This document shows, piece by piece, positions 55,373 to 63,772 of a stretch of 64,000 nucleotides of DNA. Below the pieces are notes generated by a model that did no database searches, was not told the DNA's origin, and was given only the letters and a program-made list of their open reading frames with translations. Each line of letters starts with the position of its first letter. Position 1 is the stretch's first letter. The stretch covers positions 1 through 64,000 of the forward strand of contig NZ_JABTEL010000015.1 in assembly GCF_013285155.1 (NCBI RefSeq), in the 5' to 3' direction. The translations under genes were made by a program, and so were the position numbers. This DNA comes from Winogradskyella undariae. Its GTDB lineage: Bacteria > Bacteroidota > Bacteroidia > Flavobacteriales > Flavobacteriaceae.

Positions 55373-56581
55373 ATGAAAATTATTGTTTACTTACCTGGTC
55401 TAGGTTATGATTACTCTGATGTTTCCGGTTATAATTATGCAGAGAGATATATGTCATCAATGGATAAAATGAATCCAGATAAAAACATAAAATATTTACT
55501 GGAAAAAAAAGAGTTGAAGTATGGATTTCAGAATGATATAATTTCTCAAATAACATCTATTTATGAATATGATTCTAATATTGAAGATAAGAAGGAGACT
55601 CATCGAATTCATGAATTCTATTATGCAGATAGTCTAACAGAAAAATTTAATAGTAAGAACATAATATTAAAACTGGTTTTGATATTATTTACATTATTTA
55701 GTAAATCAATTGTCTTGATAAAAACATTCGTTAGAAGTCAATTTTTAAATATTAAAAAGAGAATTGAAGCTGTTTATTTTTTTACCATTTTGAGCCTTAT
55801 TGCAATATTTGCGGTTATTTTATTTCCAGCAATTTTGACCTCTTTTACGGGATTGTTAAATCAGGTAATTACCAATGATGCTTTTCAATTAAGTCAGTCC
55901 GTAATCAATTTAGATTCTTGGGTGGTTTTTTCTTATTGGATTACGACAATAACAGCATTATTAACCACCATTATTCCTAATTTTAGAAGTTTTATTTCAA
56001 ATACAGCTACAGAATTTTTATGCCTTGATTATTATTTAACAATAAGCGATAATAAGTTAGAAATTATAGGAAAACTTGAAGCCTTAATAGAAAGAATTTC
56101 AGAAAATGATGATTATGATGTCGTAGAAATTCATGGTTATAGCTTTGGTACTATTGTTTTAATTGATGCTATATTTCCCTATGGGAATAAGCCAGCACTA
56201 AGGTTAACTAAAGAAGTAAAAAGAATAGTCACAATTGGTTGTCCTCATGACTTTATAAGTACCTATTATCCAAATTATTTTTCTGAACGAGCTTTACCTA
56301 ATAATTCAAGTTTAAAGGAGTGGTACAATATATATTCCGAAATAGACATTTTATCATCAAACTTTAGACCAGATGATAAAAAGGAAAATGGCAGTTTTAA
56401 ACTTTTAAATTCCGATATCGAAACACAAAATATTTTCTTTAACATCATTAACCCGAAATCACTGAATTTCTGGAGTCATATTGGTGTAATAGGAATTAGA
56501 GCACATAAGCTTTTTTGGGGTAAAGGTGTTGATTCATCGAGTTGTTTGAATATGCTAGTGGAAAAGAATAACAAAATTTAA
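55373..56581 (+). CDS. Membrane-anchored alpha/beta-hydrolase-like protein
   Basis: The 402-aa protein starts with an alpha/beta-hydrolase-like strand (MKIIVYLPGLGYDY). Two to four transmembrane helices at about 95-215 follow, then VVEIHGYSFGTIVLIDAI with the nucleophile Ser257 in GxSxG. Further hydrolase-like features are VTIGCPHDF and a C-terminal NFWSHIGVIG that may hold the catalytic His. It is a candidate lipase or esterase acting at the inner membrane. It follows the HNH gene by 2 bases and ends the operon. Confidence 0.65.
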   Translation: MKIIVYLPGLGYDYSDVSGYNYAERYMSSMDKMNPDKNIKYLLEKKELKYGFQNDIISQITSIYEYDSNIEDKKETHRIHEFYYADSLTEKFNSKNIILKLVLILFTLFSKSIVLIKTFVRSQFLNIKKRIEAVYFFTILSLIAIFAVILFPAILTSFTGLLNQVITNDAFQLSQSVINLDSWVVFSYWITTITALLTTIIPNFRSFISNTATEFLCLDYYLTISDNKLEIIGKLEALIERISENDDYDVVEIHGYSFGTIVLIDAIFPYGNKPALRLTKEVKRIVTIGCPHDFISTYYPNYFSERALPNNSSLKEWYNIYSEIDILSSNFRPDDKKENGSFKLLNSDIETQNIFFNIINPKSLNFWSHIGVIGIRAHKLFWGKGVDSSSCLNMLVEKNNKI

Positions 56582-56628
56582 AAGTGTAAATACATTAGAA
56601 ACGTCCTAATTATAATATTAAAAAAAAC

Positions 56629-56711
56629 ATGAAAATTAAAAATGTACAAGTCAAAAATTTTAGACTTTTATCAGATATATCCATTAATCTTGAAGACGAT
56701 ATTACTTTAAT
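56629..56711 (+). pseudogene. Truncated RecF/OLD-type ATPase gene
   Basis: An ATG at 56629 opens MKIKNVQVKNFRLLSDISIN followed by LEDDITLI. This is the standard first strand-helix of OLD/RecF-like AAA ATPases, which would next show the Walker A loop. The frame instead runs into the duplicated tail of the TIGR04141 gene at 56712 and stops at 56730. Only about 28 codons remain, so a defence-type ATPase gene was cut here by recombination. Confidence 0.65.
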
Positions 56712-56865
56712 ACAATTACATTTGCCTTAATAGGTAAAAAAGACAGCTCTTTTATAGATGCGTTACCTTTTTTAGTTTTATAAATTTTAGACTAACTCTC
56801 GAAAGTTTTATTGAACAAGGCTTTATAAAGTGAAAGTCAAAAATATTCTACGAAATATCACCTAA
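56712..56865 (+). pseudogene. Duplicated 3' fragment of the TIGR04141 gene
   Basis: These 154 bases match the last 153 bases of the gene at 25634-27235 with few substitutions and small indels: one T lost in the T-run, two bases gained in GGCTTTATAAAG, and an in-frame stop. It is non-functional. Together with repeat B it forms the right-hand border of the 29 kb module. Confidence 0.85.
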
Positions 56866-56916
56866 GTATTTTCTTTTAAATAAAGGTTCGTTATCTCCAT
56901 TTTAACGCGAACAAAA

Positions 56917-57080
56917 AGTTGAATAGGGTTCCCCTTACAAAGAGTAATGGGAACCCTTAGTTCTGTCTCAAATCTATGTTTTAATTTTATCAAGTAGGCA
57001 AAATTTAAGAAAAAACAAAAGATTATGAATCAAATCTTACCTGTAGTGTAATTATATAAAGGTATTTATGTTCATTAATT
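56917..57080 (+). repeat. Direct repeat B
   Basis: This is the second copy of the border repeat. Its hairpin arms GGTTCCC and GGGAACC enclose the conserved CTTACAAAGAGTAA, so the stem has diverged from copy A while staying paired. Then come TTTTATCAAGTAGG and ATATAAAGGTAT. It follows the TIGR04141 fragment in the same order as copy A follows the intact gene. Confidence 0.7.
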
Positions 57081-57369
57081 TTCGAATTCAATTTCTATAA
57101 AAATTAAAATAAAACAGCAGACATTATGTGGTATAAATAATGGCCTAAAAAGCAAGTTTATGGAGAAGGCCACACTATTATAGCACATTAAAAACAACAT
57201 GACGGTGACAAACGGGCTAGCCACCCATATTAAGTTAGAGTATGTGAAAGCGAAAATCTAACTATAAATAAAAAAAGAGTAGCCAAGAGTGAAATGAAAA
57301 TGACCGAGTTTAAAACTTGATAAATAAAATTATGGTTTCGAAAAATTCATTAATAATAAAATTAATCAC
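57081..57369. other. Intergenic region upstream of the glycine-zipper gene
   Basis: No gene was recognised here. A hairpin is formed by GTGTGGTA-like and GGCCACAC segments (about 57128-57175), GGCC pairing being visible. The rest reads like decayed sequence. It probably contains the promoter of the 57370 gene, but no clear -7 element was found. Confidence 0.3.
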
Positions 57370-58056
57370 ATGAAAATTATTAAAAAATTTAAATCAAAAA
57401 TTGCTTATGCATTAACAATCGTTTTTTTGTTTCCTACAATGTATTCTTGTACGACCGATAAATTAACAAACGAATTTGAAGAAAATGCCACTTATGATCA
57501 AATTGCCCAAAAATATGAAGGTTCTGCCAAGCAAATAGCTGATGCAATACGATTAGTAAATAGTGAGTTGCAGAATAGCTTTCAAGAAAAGCAAATTAAT
57601 GGCGTTGAAATAACCCAAGAATTAGTTGACCAATACGCAGTAGCAGCTGGGTATGATAAAGGGGAGTTTACTGTAGCATTAGTTGAAGAGGTAATGGATA
57701 AAAACGAAGATTTAATAACATATGGATATATGCAAGTTTTGGATGATTACAATTTAACAGGATTCACAAAACTAAAAATACAAGAAATTCTTGATGGACA
57801 AGCTTGGATATCTGATTTACAGAACAGTCCTAACTATGCAAATTTAGCTACAAATGAAAAAGAAATGCTAACCTTTATCAACACTGTTGCAAAAGAATCA
57901 AGTTCATTTACACCAACCGAAAAAGCACGTTTTTGGGATGGCTTTACTTCGTTTGGGGTTGGAGCAATTGCGGGAGGAGTATTATTTGGCCCATTAGGTA
58001 TGTTTTTTGGCGGTTTGATTGGCACATATGTAAATAATTTAGCGAAGAATTCTTGA
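57370..58056 (+). CDS. Lipoprotein with C-terminal glycine-zipper segment
   Basis: The 228-aa protein has an N-terminal lipoprotein signal (FPTMYSC) and a helical middle. It ends in a glycine-rich hydrophobic stretch, GVGAIAGGVLFGPLGMFFGG, near residues 196-215. Glycine zippers oligomerise in membranes and occur in bacteriocins, pore-formers and outer-membrane lipoproteins. No family was recognised. It is followed by an outer-membrane beta-barrel gene 18 bases downstream, suggesting an envelope-directed module. Confidence 0.6.
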   Translation: MKIIKKFKSKIAYALTIVFLFPTMYSCTTDKLTNEFEENATYDQIAQKYEGSAKQIADAIRLVNSELQNSFQEKQINGVEITQELVDQYAVAAGYDKGEFTVALVEEVMDKNEDLITYGYMQVLDDYNLTGFTKLKIQEILDGQAWISDLQNSPNYANLATNEKEMLTFINTVAKESSSFTPTEKARFWDGFTSFGVGAIAGGVLFGPLGMFFGGLIGTYVNNLAKNS

Positions 58057-58074
58057 AAATAAAATTTATTAATT

Positions 58075-58692
58075 ATGTCAAAAAGAATAATTTTATCATT
58101 TATAATAACTATAACATATTTATGCTATGGTTTTTCTCAAGAAAGTAAAGCTGGAAAAGAACTGATTTTTAATAGCCATATTGGTTTTGGGACTCTTGAA
58201 ATTCAAAATTCATTAAAGTTAAATGTTTTAAGTATTGAAGCCTTTTTAGGTATTGAGGTTTTAAAATTCAGTAAAAATAATTCTTTAATTACGGGTGTTG
58301 AATTTCTAAATATTTCGGGAAATTTAATGTCTGGACAAACAATCAACTATCTTAACAATAAATATTTGAATATTCCTGTTATTTATAGAATCAAAAAAGA
58401 GGCTGATAACAATATTTCTTTTTTTGGAGATTTAGGTATTTATGGTTCATATATATTAAAGAGCAAGTTTGAAGATATTGAAAATGAAATTTCTAATACA
58501 GAGAATGGAGTCGGTTTAAATTTAGGTCTTCAAGCAAGTATTGGAGCAAGTATTAGGTTTGATGATGCTTTCAAGTTTAATATAGGATTTAAATCAAAAT
58601 CTGACATACTTAATAATTCTAAAAATTCTTTACCTGAATACAAATTAACAAATATGTACTCAGTATTGTTAGGTTTTAATTATAAATTTTAA
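58075..58692 (+). CDS. Outer-membrane beta-barrel protein (PorT/OMP_b-brl-like)
   Basis: The 205-aa protein has a signal peptide (ending near YGFSQ, about 23) and repeated amphipathic strands (NSLITGVEFLNISGNL; ISFFGDLGIYGSYIL; LNLGLQASIGASIRF). The C-terminal strand ends in F (LLGFNYKF). This is the usual form of eight-stranded flavobacterial outer-membrane barrels. Specific function unknown. Confidence 0.75.
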   Translation: MSKRIILSFIITITYLCYGFSQESKAGKELIFNSHIGFGTLEIQNSLKLNVLSIEAFLGIEVLKFSKNNSLITGVEFLNISGNLMSGQTINYLNNKYLNIPVIYRIKKEADNNISFFGDLGIYGSYILKSKFEDIENEISNTENGVGLNLGLQASIGASIRFDDAFKFNIGFKSKSDILNNSKNSLPEYKLTNMYSVLLGFNYKF

Positions 58693-58705
58693 TAACCGAA
58701 GTAAG

Positions 58706-59344
58706 TTGAAATACTTAAGCATTTTTGCCATACTACTTTTGTTAAGTTGCAATGAGCGAAATAACCATATTGATTTTAATGATTTTAATTTTAGTAAGGA
58801 TAATACCTATTTAATTTTCAGAGGAACTAATACAAAACAAGGTTATTTCGCTAAACAATTTAATATCAAAGATAGTTTAAGTACTCATGTTGGTATCTTA
58901 CAATTCAAAGATTCCGAATGGTTAATTTATAATGTATCTGATTTTAAGGACAATTTTTCTGATTTTAAGACACAAAACTTAAATGAATTTTTGACATGTA
59001 GAGATGGAAAGGTTTTATACTTGAGTGTTTGGACTATAAAAGGAAATGATTTAAAGGAAACTCGTTTAATTACTTCAGTATTAAAAGAGTATAAAAAAAA
59101 TAAAATCGAGTTTGACCGATATTTTTCTCTTAATGATTCAACAAAATTATATTGTTCTGAATTTGTAAATATTGTTTTGAAGTCTGTTGATTCGACTAAA
59201 TTTAATTTTAAACCAATAAAAAGAGAATTAAAAGGAGTGTATAAAACTTATTTTAAAAAAGACACTTTAAATTATTATCCTGTTGACATATTTGAATTTA
59301 GTCCTCATATTATAAAAAAAAAGGAATGGTATTTTGAAGAATAA
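58706..59344 (+). CDS. YiiX/permuted papain-like hydrolase lipoprotein
   Basis: The 212-aa protein begins at a TTG codon, which is unusual but gives an intact lipoprotein signal (LLLLSC). The domain has STHVGILQF with a candidate catalytic His and KLYCSEFVNIVL with a candidate catalytic Cys, in the permuted order of YiiX/YebB and DUF830 papain-like amidases. These act on lipids or cell-wall peptides. It ends the three-gene envelope module, followed by a terminator. Confidence 0.65.
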   Translation: MKYLSIFAILLLLSCNERNNHIDFNDFNFSKDNTYLIFRGTNTKQGYFAKQFNIKDSLSTHVGILQFKDSEWLIYNVSDFKDNFSDFKTQNLNEFLTCRDGKVLYLSVWTIKGNDLKETRLITSVLKEYKKNKIEFDRYFSLNDSTKLYCSEFVNIVLKSVDSTKFNFKPIKRELKGVYKTYFKKDTLNYYPVDIFEFSPHIIKKKEWYFEE

Positions 59345-59651
59345 CGTGATATAACATCGTTTGTAAACCATTGCTTTGACAGAGCTTCTTTGGAAAGGAA
59401 TTTTAATTTTTCCAAAGAAGTTTTGTGTTTTTGATTGTTCTGGAAAATCACACAAAATTGTTCTTGCACAACGACACTATGCTAAACTTTAAGTTAGTCA
59501 CTTCTATTTTGGCAGCTTAACGCAGTAAATCAAAATTTTAGTTTTGTTGTATAAGTACAAAAAAGCATTAGCAATTATAATTTAAATATTATGTCATTAT
59601 TCAGGGCTATAAAAGACTTTAAATATATGTTCTTCTTCTTCTCCACTTAAA
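59345..59651. other. Intergenic region after the envelope module
   Basis: The region contains the terminator at 59385-59427 and otherwise no recognised gene or motif. A very short plus-strand ORF beginning ATGTCATTATTCAGG near 59591 is probably a remnant or chance. Confidence 0.35.
59385..59427 (+). terminator. Terminator after YiiX-like gene
   Basis: A 12 bp stem CTTCTTTGGAAA/TTTCCAAAGAAG (59385-59396/59409-59420) is followed by TTTTGTGTTTTT, 40 bases after the stop codon. Confidence 0.8.
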
Positions 59652-59809
59652 GTTAAATTTTGCAACCCTAATAAAGAGTAAGGGGAACAATTAGTTCTGT
59701 CTCAAATCTTTGTTTTAATTTCATCATGTGGAAAAATTCTACAAATACAATATAAACATTAACCAAATCTTAACTATAACCTAAGTGCTTATAAAAGGGT
59801 ATATGTTTG
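59652..59809 (+). repeat. Direct repeat C
   Basis: This is the third copy of the module-border repeat, starting GTTAAATTTTGCAACCC exactly as copy A does, then TTTTAATTTCATCATGTGG and AAGGGTATATG. Here it borders the right end of the cargo region, next to the conserved minus-strand ICE genes. Confidence 0.7.
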
Positions 59810-59973
59810 ATGATAAAGAATCCGTAATAAAAATAAGGGTAACAAAAGACGGAAAGAGTGCTAGTATTTATCATATTATGGTTAACCTAAAGTATAAAAT
59901 ACTATTAAATATAATCAGGGCTTGTTTAAATTTTAATCTCTCCCCAAACCAAAGGATGCGCACTAGCGGCTAA
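59803..59973 (+). pseudogene. Possible remnant of a cargo gene
   Basis: An ATG at the end of repeat C opens MFDDKESVIKIRVTKDGKSA, which has beta-strand-like coding character. It then continues into DNA that is antisense to the 3' end of the hydrolase gene at 59926. Because repeats A and B also precede cargo genes, this may be the cut-off start of a lost module. Low confidence. Confidence 0.3.
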
Positions 59974-61044
59974 ATTCTTATTAGAAACAGATTTGTAAAT
60001 AGACCATTGTGGTTGTTTTTCTGGCCACATCGCTTTACGATTTAAACCACAAGAAGTCATCTTATCAAATAGAGCAGGGGAGAAGAGCATATAATCGTTT
60101 TGCTTAATATTTACACCCATACGGTAAGCACCTAATCTAAAATAAGTAGCATCATTCCCTTTATCAGAATCCACATGAAAAGAGCGATGTTTAGTAATGT
60201 CTTTTAAGTTTGTGTCTTGGATTATTGGAGATAAAGAATTGCAATAAGGAGGAGCATTAAATGTGCCTGCAATGATGATATTGGTTTTACCTTCTGCTTT
60301 AAGCTGATTATAAATAGCTGCAATTCGCGTAACTTGATTTTTTCTAAGGGTGTCAGAATAGGTTTTATCTTGTTTGTCTTTTATGAGGTAGACATTGAGC
60401 AGCCAAATTGTTTTTTGCGAAGGTGTGGTAATTTCATATACGATGAGGTTTTTACCGTCGTCGTTTAGGGTGGTGTTGATGTTGTACGTTCTTACAGTCT
60501 CAAGATGATACCCTTCTCTAAGCGCAATACCCATTTCTAAACTATTCATATCGTTACCTTGTAAGACAAATGATTGTGAATACGGTTGACATCCATATTT
60601 TGGAAGAATGAGCTGATTGAATTCTTCAAAAGAGGCCCTGTCTTCAATTTCCTGAAGTAATAATATATCAGGATTTATGTCAGCAATAACCAGTGCTTTG
60701 TGATCCGTTGCCTTCGTTTGAATGGGAATAGTTTGTAGTTCCACCCAACCATTCCAATTGGTGATATTATTTGCTTTATTTTCTAAAGAATGACTTAAGC
60801 CTTTCATATAGAGAAATCCTGCTTTTCTTCGTAAAATAGCATAAGGGCGAGGGCTTGGTTTCTCAAAACCAATGAGAAATGATAACTCTTTAATGCGGTC
60901 TTGTTGGTTCACGGATTTAGAAGGATGAAGCATCAATGTATCGAGTTCTTGTATCCAATCGTTGAGGTTCTTTCCAAAAGGTTTGTCAAGTAAGCTTTTG
61001 TCTCGGTGAAATAAATTCTGAATGTTAAAGGTGGCGATTTTCAT
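59926..61044 (-). CDS. Endonuclease/exonuclease/phosphatase-family protein
   Basis: The 372-aa protein belongs to the EEP superfamily: N-terminal MKIATFNIQNLFHRD with the metal-binding Asn, ADINPDILLLQEIEDRASF with the catalytic Glu, a central LLNVYLIKDKQ and AGTFNAPPY, where the usual GDFND has changed. The substitutions at GDFND to GTFNA may reduce activity. No signal peptide. It is the first of the conserved ICE genes right of the cargo region, 11 bases after the ATPase gene. Confidence 0.8.
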   Translation of the reverse strand: MKIATFNIQNLFHRDKSLLDKPFGKNLNDWIQELDTLMLHPSKSVNQQDRIKELSFLIGFEKPSPRPYAILRRKAGFLYMKGLSHSLENKANNITNWNGWVELQTIPIQTKATDHKALVIADINPDILLLQEIEDRASFEEFNQLILPKYGCQPYSQSFVLQGNDMNSLEMGIALREGYHLETVRTYNINTTLNDDGKNLIVYEITTPSQKTIWLLNVYLIKDKQDKTYSDTLRKNQVTRIAAIYNQLKAEGKTNIIIAGTFNAPPYCNSLSPIIQDTNLKDITKHRSFHVDSDKGNDATYFRLGAYRMGVNIKQNDYMLFSPALFDKMTSCGLNRKAMWPEKQPQWSIYKSVSNKNLAASAHPLVWGEIKI

Positions 61045-61055
61045 AATACGTGTTT

Positions 61056-61712
61056 TTATTTGCGTTTATCATTGGTGTTTTCATCAAAGGGTATAAGGTT
61101 AAATAGTTCGCGCATTCGACTTCGGACACGATGACCATATAGATCTTCCAACTCTTGAGCATTTAGATTTGTAGTGGCATGTGTTTTTATCTTGTGATCC
61201 ATGAAAAGCTCGTGACGCGAGATTAGAATTTCTCCCATAACATTACAGTCTTTTCCATAATGTCGTCCCATCGGTTCCACACCTAAATCATCGAAGCAAA
61301 AGAATTGCCTACAGCCATAATCTTCAATAATTTTATAACCTATATGATTAAAGCCAAATACAATATTTCTACACGGAATTAAAATATATGGTTTTTGTAG
61401 CGGGACGATATGTTTTAGCAATAACATTAAGCTTGTTTTACCACAGCCCACTGGTCCAGAAAGCAGTATGCCTTTGTTGATGTCAATATTATTTTTTTTG
61501 CAATTGTCTTCATCTTTTATAAGGTAATGGCAGAGTTTTAAAATAATGTCGTGGTCCTCTTCATAGATTTTAAAACGGTTGCCAAATAGCAATTTTCCTT
61601 TAACATCGAGGTAAATTAATATTTTTTCAAAGTCGTAAATCACTTCTTTGCGATTAAAAGATCCAATGGAATATTCTATATTTTCTTCAATGAGTTTACA
61701 AGGGTTGACCAT
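61056..61712 (-). CDS. DnaC/IstB-like ATPase
   Basis: The 218-aa AAA+ protein has Walker A SGPVGCGKTS (about residues 69-78), a Walker B-like CFDDLGVEP, and HATTNLNAQELEDLYGHRVRSRMRELF with the arginine finger region. Such proteins load helicases or assist replication of conjugative elements. It overlaps the upstream gene by 17 bases, indicating an operon. Confidence 0.82.
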   Translation of the reverse strand: MVNPCKLIEENIEYSIGSFNRKEVIYDFEKILIYLDVKGKLLFGNRFKIYEEDHDIILKLCHYLIKDEDNCKKNNIDINKGILLSGPVGCGKTSLMLLLKHIVPLQKPYILIPCRNIVFGFNHIGYKIIEDYGCRQFFCFDDLGVEPMGRHYGKDCNVMGEILISRHELFMDHKIKTHATTNLNAQELEDLYGHRVRSRMRELFNLIPFDENTNDKRK

Positions 61713-62343
61713 AATCTTTTTGCTTTGAGGTGCTCAAGTTGTCCTTTTTATGAGACACTTCATTTTTAGTTTCAAGTGCCTTTGCTTTAAGCATCCAATT
61801 ACTGGCGCTGGCGTGCCAATCTTCAATTTTTATTTTACCACCAATTTTCCAACCAATCGCTTGATAGTGATTGTAAAATTTTGAAGCTTCAATCGTTGGC
61901 CATTTTTTACTTTTAAAAAAAAGAATAACTTCAAATTCATTTTTTGGTAGCTTAGTTTTAGTTATGTTTTCTTTTTGTTTAGTAAAGTTTGTATTAGGTA
62001 CTAATGCTTGTTCAGTGCTTGTTTCATGCTTGTTTAGAACTTGTTTAGAGCTTGTATCAAAAATGAGCATCCTAATTTTGCTCCCTTTATAAGGGTTATG
62101 AGATGGCAAATAATGTATGTAGTCCCAACTATGTAATTGCTTAAGGCAGCGATGATAGGTTGCTTTCGATCCAATTTTAGATTGTATCATAATTTCTTGT
62201 CTATCGATATAAAATTCTTTTGGAAACCGGTTAACATTCCAACATTGAAATAGTGCCATATATAAACTGACATGTGTTGGATTTAATCGCTTATCTAAAT
62301 AGAATATTTGAAATATTGAATTGAGATGTTTTATATAGTTCAT
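61696..62343 (-). CDS. Helix-turn-helix replication-type protein
   Basis: The 215-aa protein has an N-terminal winged-helix-like region (LNPTHVSLYMALFQCWNVNRF; IQSKIGSKATYHRCLKQL) as in DnaD- or replication-initiator-like proteins of Bacteroidetes conjugative elements. A basic linker and a C-terminal module with SKKWPTIEASKFYNHYQAIGWK resemble DnaD/phage replication proteins. It probably works with the following ATPase gene, which overlaps it. Confidence 0.65.
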   Translation of the reverse strand: MNYIKHLNSIFQIFYLDKRLNPTHVSLYMALFQCWNVNRFPKEFYIDRQEIMIQSKIGSKATYHRCLKQLHSWDYIHYLPSHNPYKGSKIRMLIFDTSSKQVLNKHETSTEQALVPNTNFTKQKENITKTKLPKNEFEVILFFKSKKWPTIEASKFYNHYQAIGWKIGGKIKIEDWHASASNWMLKAKALETKNEVSHKKDNLSTSKQKDYGQPL

Positions 62344-62351
62344 AAAGCGTT

Positions 62352-62630
62352 TTAAATGGTATTGTCTACACGGTTCTTATCCATTACCTTTTGAATTTCT
62401 GCGGCATCATAGTATATAATACCTCCAACCTTTGTAAAAGGAAGGGTACCATTTATGCGGAGGTTCTGTAATGTACCTGGACTAATTTTGAGTAAATCCA
62501 TGAGTTCTGAAGATTTTATATATTTCTTCAGTTGGCCCTGTGATTTTTTGCTTAAGATGTCCTTAATTTCAGCGAGTAATTCTAATTTAAATTCTCTTAA
62601 ATCATCTGTTGTGATTATAGTGGCTGGCAT
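62352..62630 (-). CDS. Excisionase-like HTH protein
   Basis: The 92-aa protein has a MerR/HTH_17-type helix-turn-helix (IKSSELMDLLKISPGTLQNLRINGTLPFTKVGGIIYY, residues about 39-76) preceded by a helical region. Proteins of this type act as excisionases or regulators in Bacteroidetes conjugative transposons. It lies 8 bases upstream of the next gene of the operon. Confidence 0.8.
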   Translation of the reverse strand: MPATIITTDDLREFKLELLAEIKDILSKKSQGQLKKYIKSSELMDLLKISPGTLQNLRINGTLPFTKVGGIIYYDAAEIQKVMDKNRVDNTI

Positions 62631-62905
62631 AATAAAAGGGTTTTAAAGAAAGAGACTAAAAAAAGGTCTTTAAACATTTTGATAGTCTCTGTTCTGTTGA
62701 TTTGACTTTCGTTATGCAAATTTGTGAGGGATTATTCTATGGTCTTCAATAGTTTATCCAGAGATGGGAGTTTTTTTTAATATAAGTTTTGAATAGTTTT
62801 GTAGATGAGATGGGCGAGTTCAATAAAGGTATTGCCCTAATTTGTATTAAAAATAATGGAGTTTTTTAGCAGATATGGTATTCCCAACTTGGGGGAAACT
62901 TAGGA

Positions 62906-63745
62906 TTATTCATCCGAATCCTTAAAGCGTTTCAGAAGTACTTTTGTCAACCAATCTAAAAATTTTGTTTGACTGTTTTTTCTAGCTCTTATTTCTATAA
63001 AAGTGTGATAGTAATTACCGAGTTCGATGTTAAATACCTGTTCAAACATAGAGGCTAATTCCTTAATATCGGCAGTTCCGCTATTTATGGATCCGCTACT
63101 ATGCAGAGCATAAATTAACTCCGTTAATTCTGTTTTGCTTCCTGTCCAGAAAAGTTTTGAAGATGTTTGCTTCATTGTCTTATTTTTTGTGTCTTTATGA
63201 GATTGTAATTTTTCAATTTCTTGTTGCAGGTAAACAATCAACATATCATAGGCTATAATTGTGGCTACTGTGGTGTCTTGACACGTAGAAAACTGGTCAT
63301 CAATAAAAAAGTGAAAGAATTCAGTTGGCAATCGTAAATCAGATTTGCCTCTAATAAAATATTCTTCATCAAGTGTCGTAGCCCCTCTGCGATAGTAGTG
63401 ATAGAACTCTAAATTATCATTGAAAAAGACTTGTAATTTATTGATGTGATTATTTAAATATTCTATTTGGTATTTGGAGCTACTTCTAGGGCGTTTACTT
63501 TCTATATTAAAGAGCCTAACGTAATAAATCAATCGACTGAATATTTGAGGTTTTATATGCTTAAAAAAACTAATTTCTTCATGTTTTGAACTAAACCCTT
63601 TTTTTAGGACACTTTTTCGGAGTTTCTTAATGCATTTTTCAGCTTTAGCAATGCCATTTTCGGCTTTGTATAAAATATCATCAGTACGGGACTCCAAAGA
63701 CTCCACCGTTGTTTCAAATTCTGATATTAATTCTTGATACTTCAT
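62906..63745 (-). CDS. rteC: RteC-family regulator
   Basis: The 279-aa protein matches RteC of CTnDOT-like elements: EISFFKHIKPQIFSRLIYYVRLFNIE, a central FYHYYRRGATTLDEEYFIRG and a C-terminal winged-helix-like part (WTGSKTELTELIYALHSSGSIN). RteC activates excision and transfer genes in CTnDOT. The 275 bp upstream of the excisionase-like gene, between the two, is non-coding and may be its target region. Confidence 0.85.
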   Translation of the reverse strand: MKYQELISEFETTVESLESRTDDILYKAENGIAKAEKCIKKLRKSVLKKGFSSKHEEISFFKHIKPQIFSRLIYYVRLFNIESKRPRSSSKYQIEYLNNHINKLQVFFNDNLEFYHYYRRGATTLDEEYFIRGKSDLRLPTEFFHFFIDDQFSTCQDTTVATIIAYDMLIVYLQQEIEKLQSHKDTKNKTMKQTSSKLFWTGSKTELTELIYALHSSGSINSGTADIKELASMFEQVFNIELGNYYHTFIEIRARKNSQTKFLDWLTKVLLKRFKDSDE

Positions 63746-63772
63746 AACTATACAAAGCCATGTGTTTCATTT

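Noticed and set aside
27996..56581. Type VI secretion, eCIS/afp, phage tail or Tc toxin locus
   Set aside because: No sheath, inner tube, spike, baseplate, ClpV/AAA unfoldase or RHS repeat was recognised; only the fibre-like protein and the cell-wall enzymes recall phage parts.
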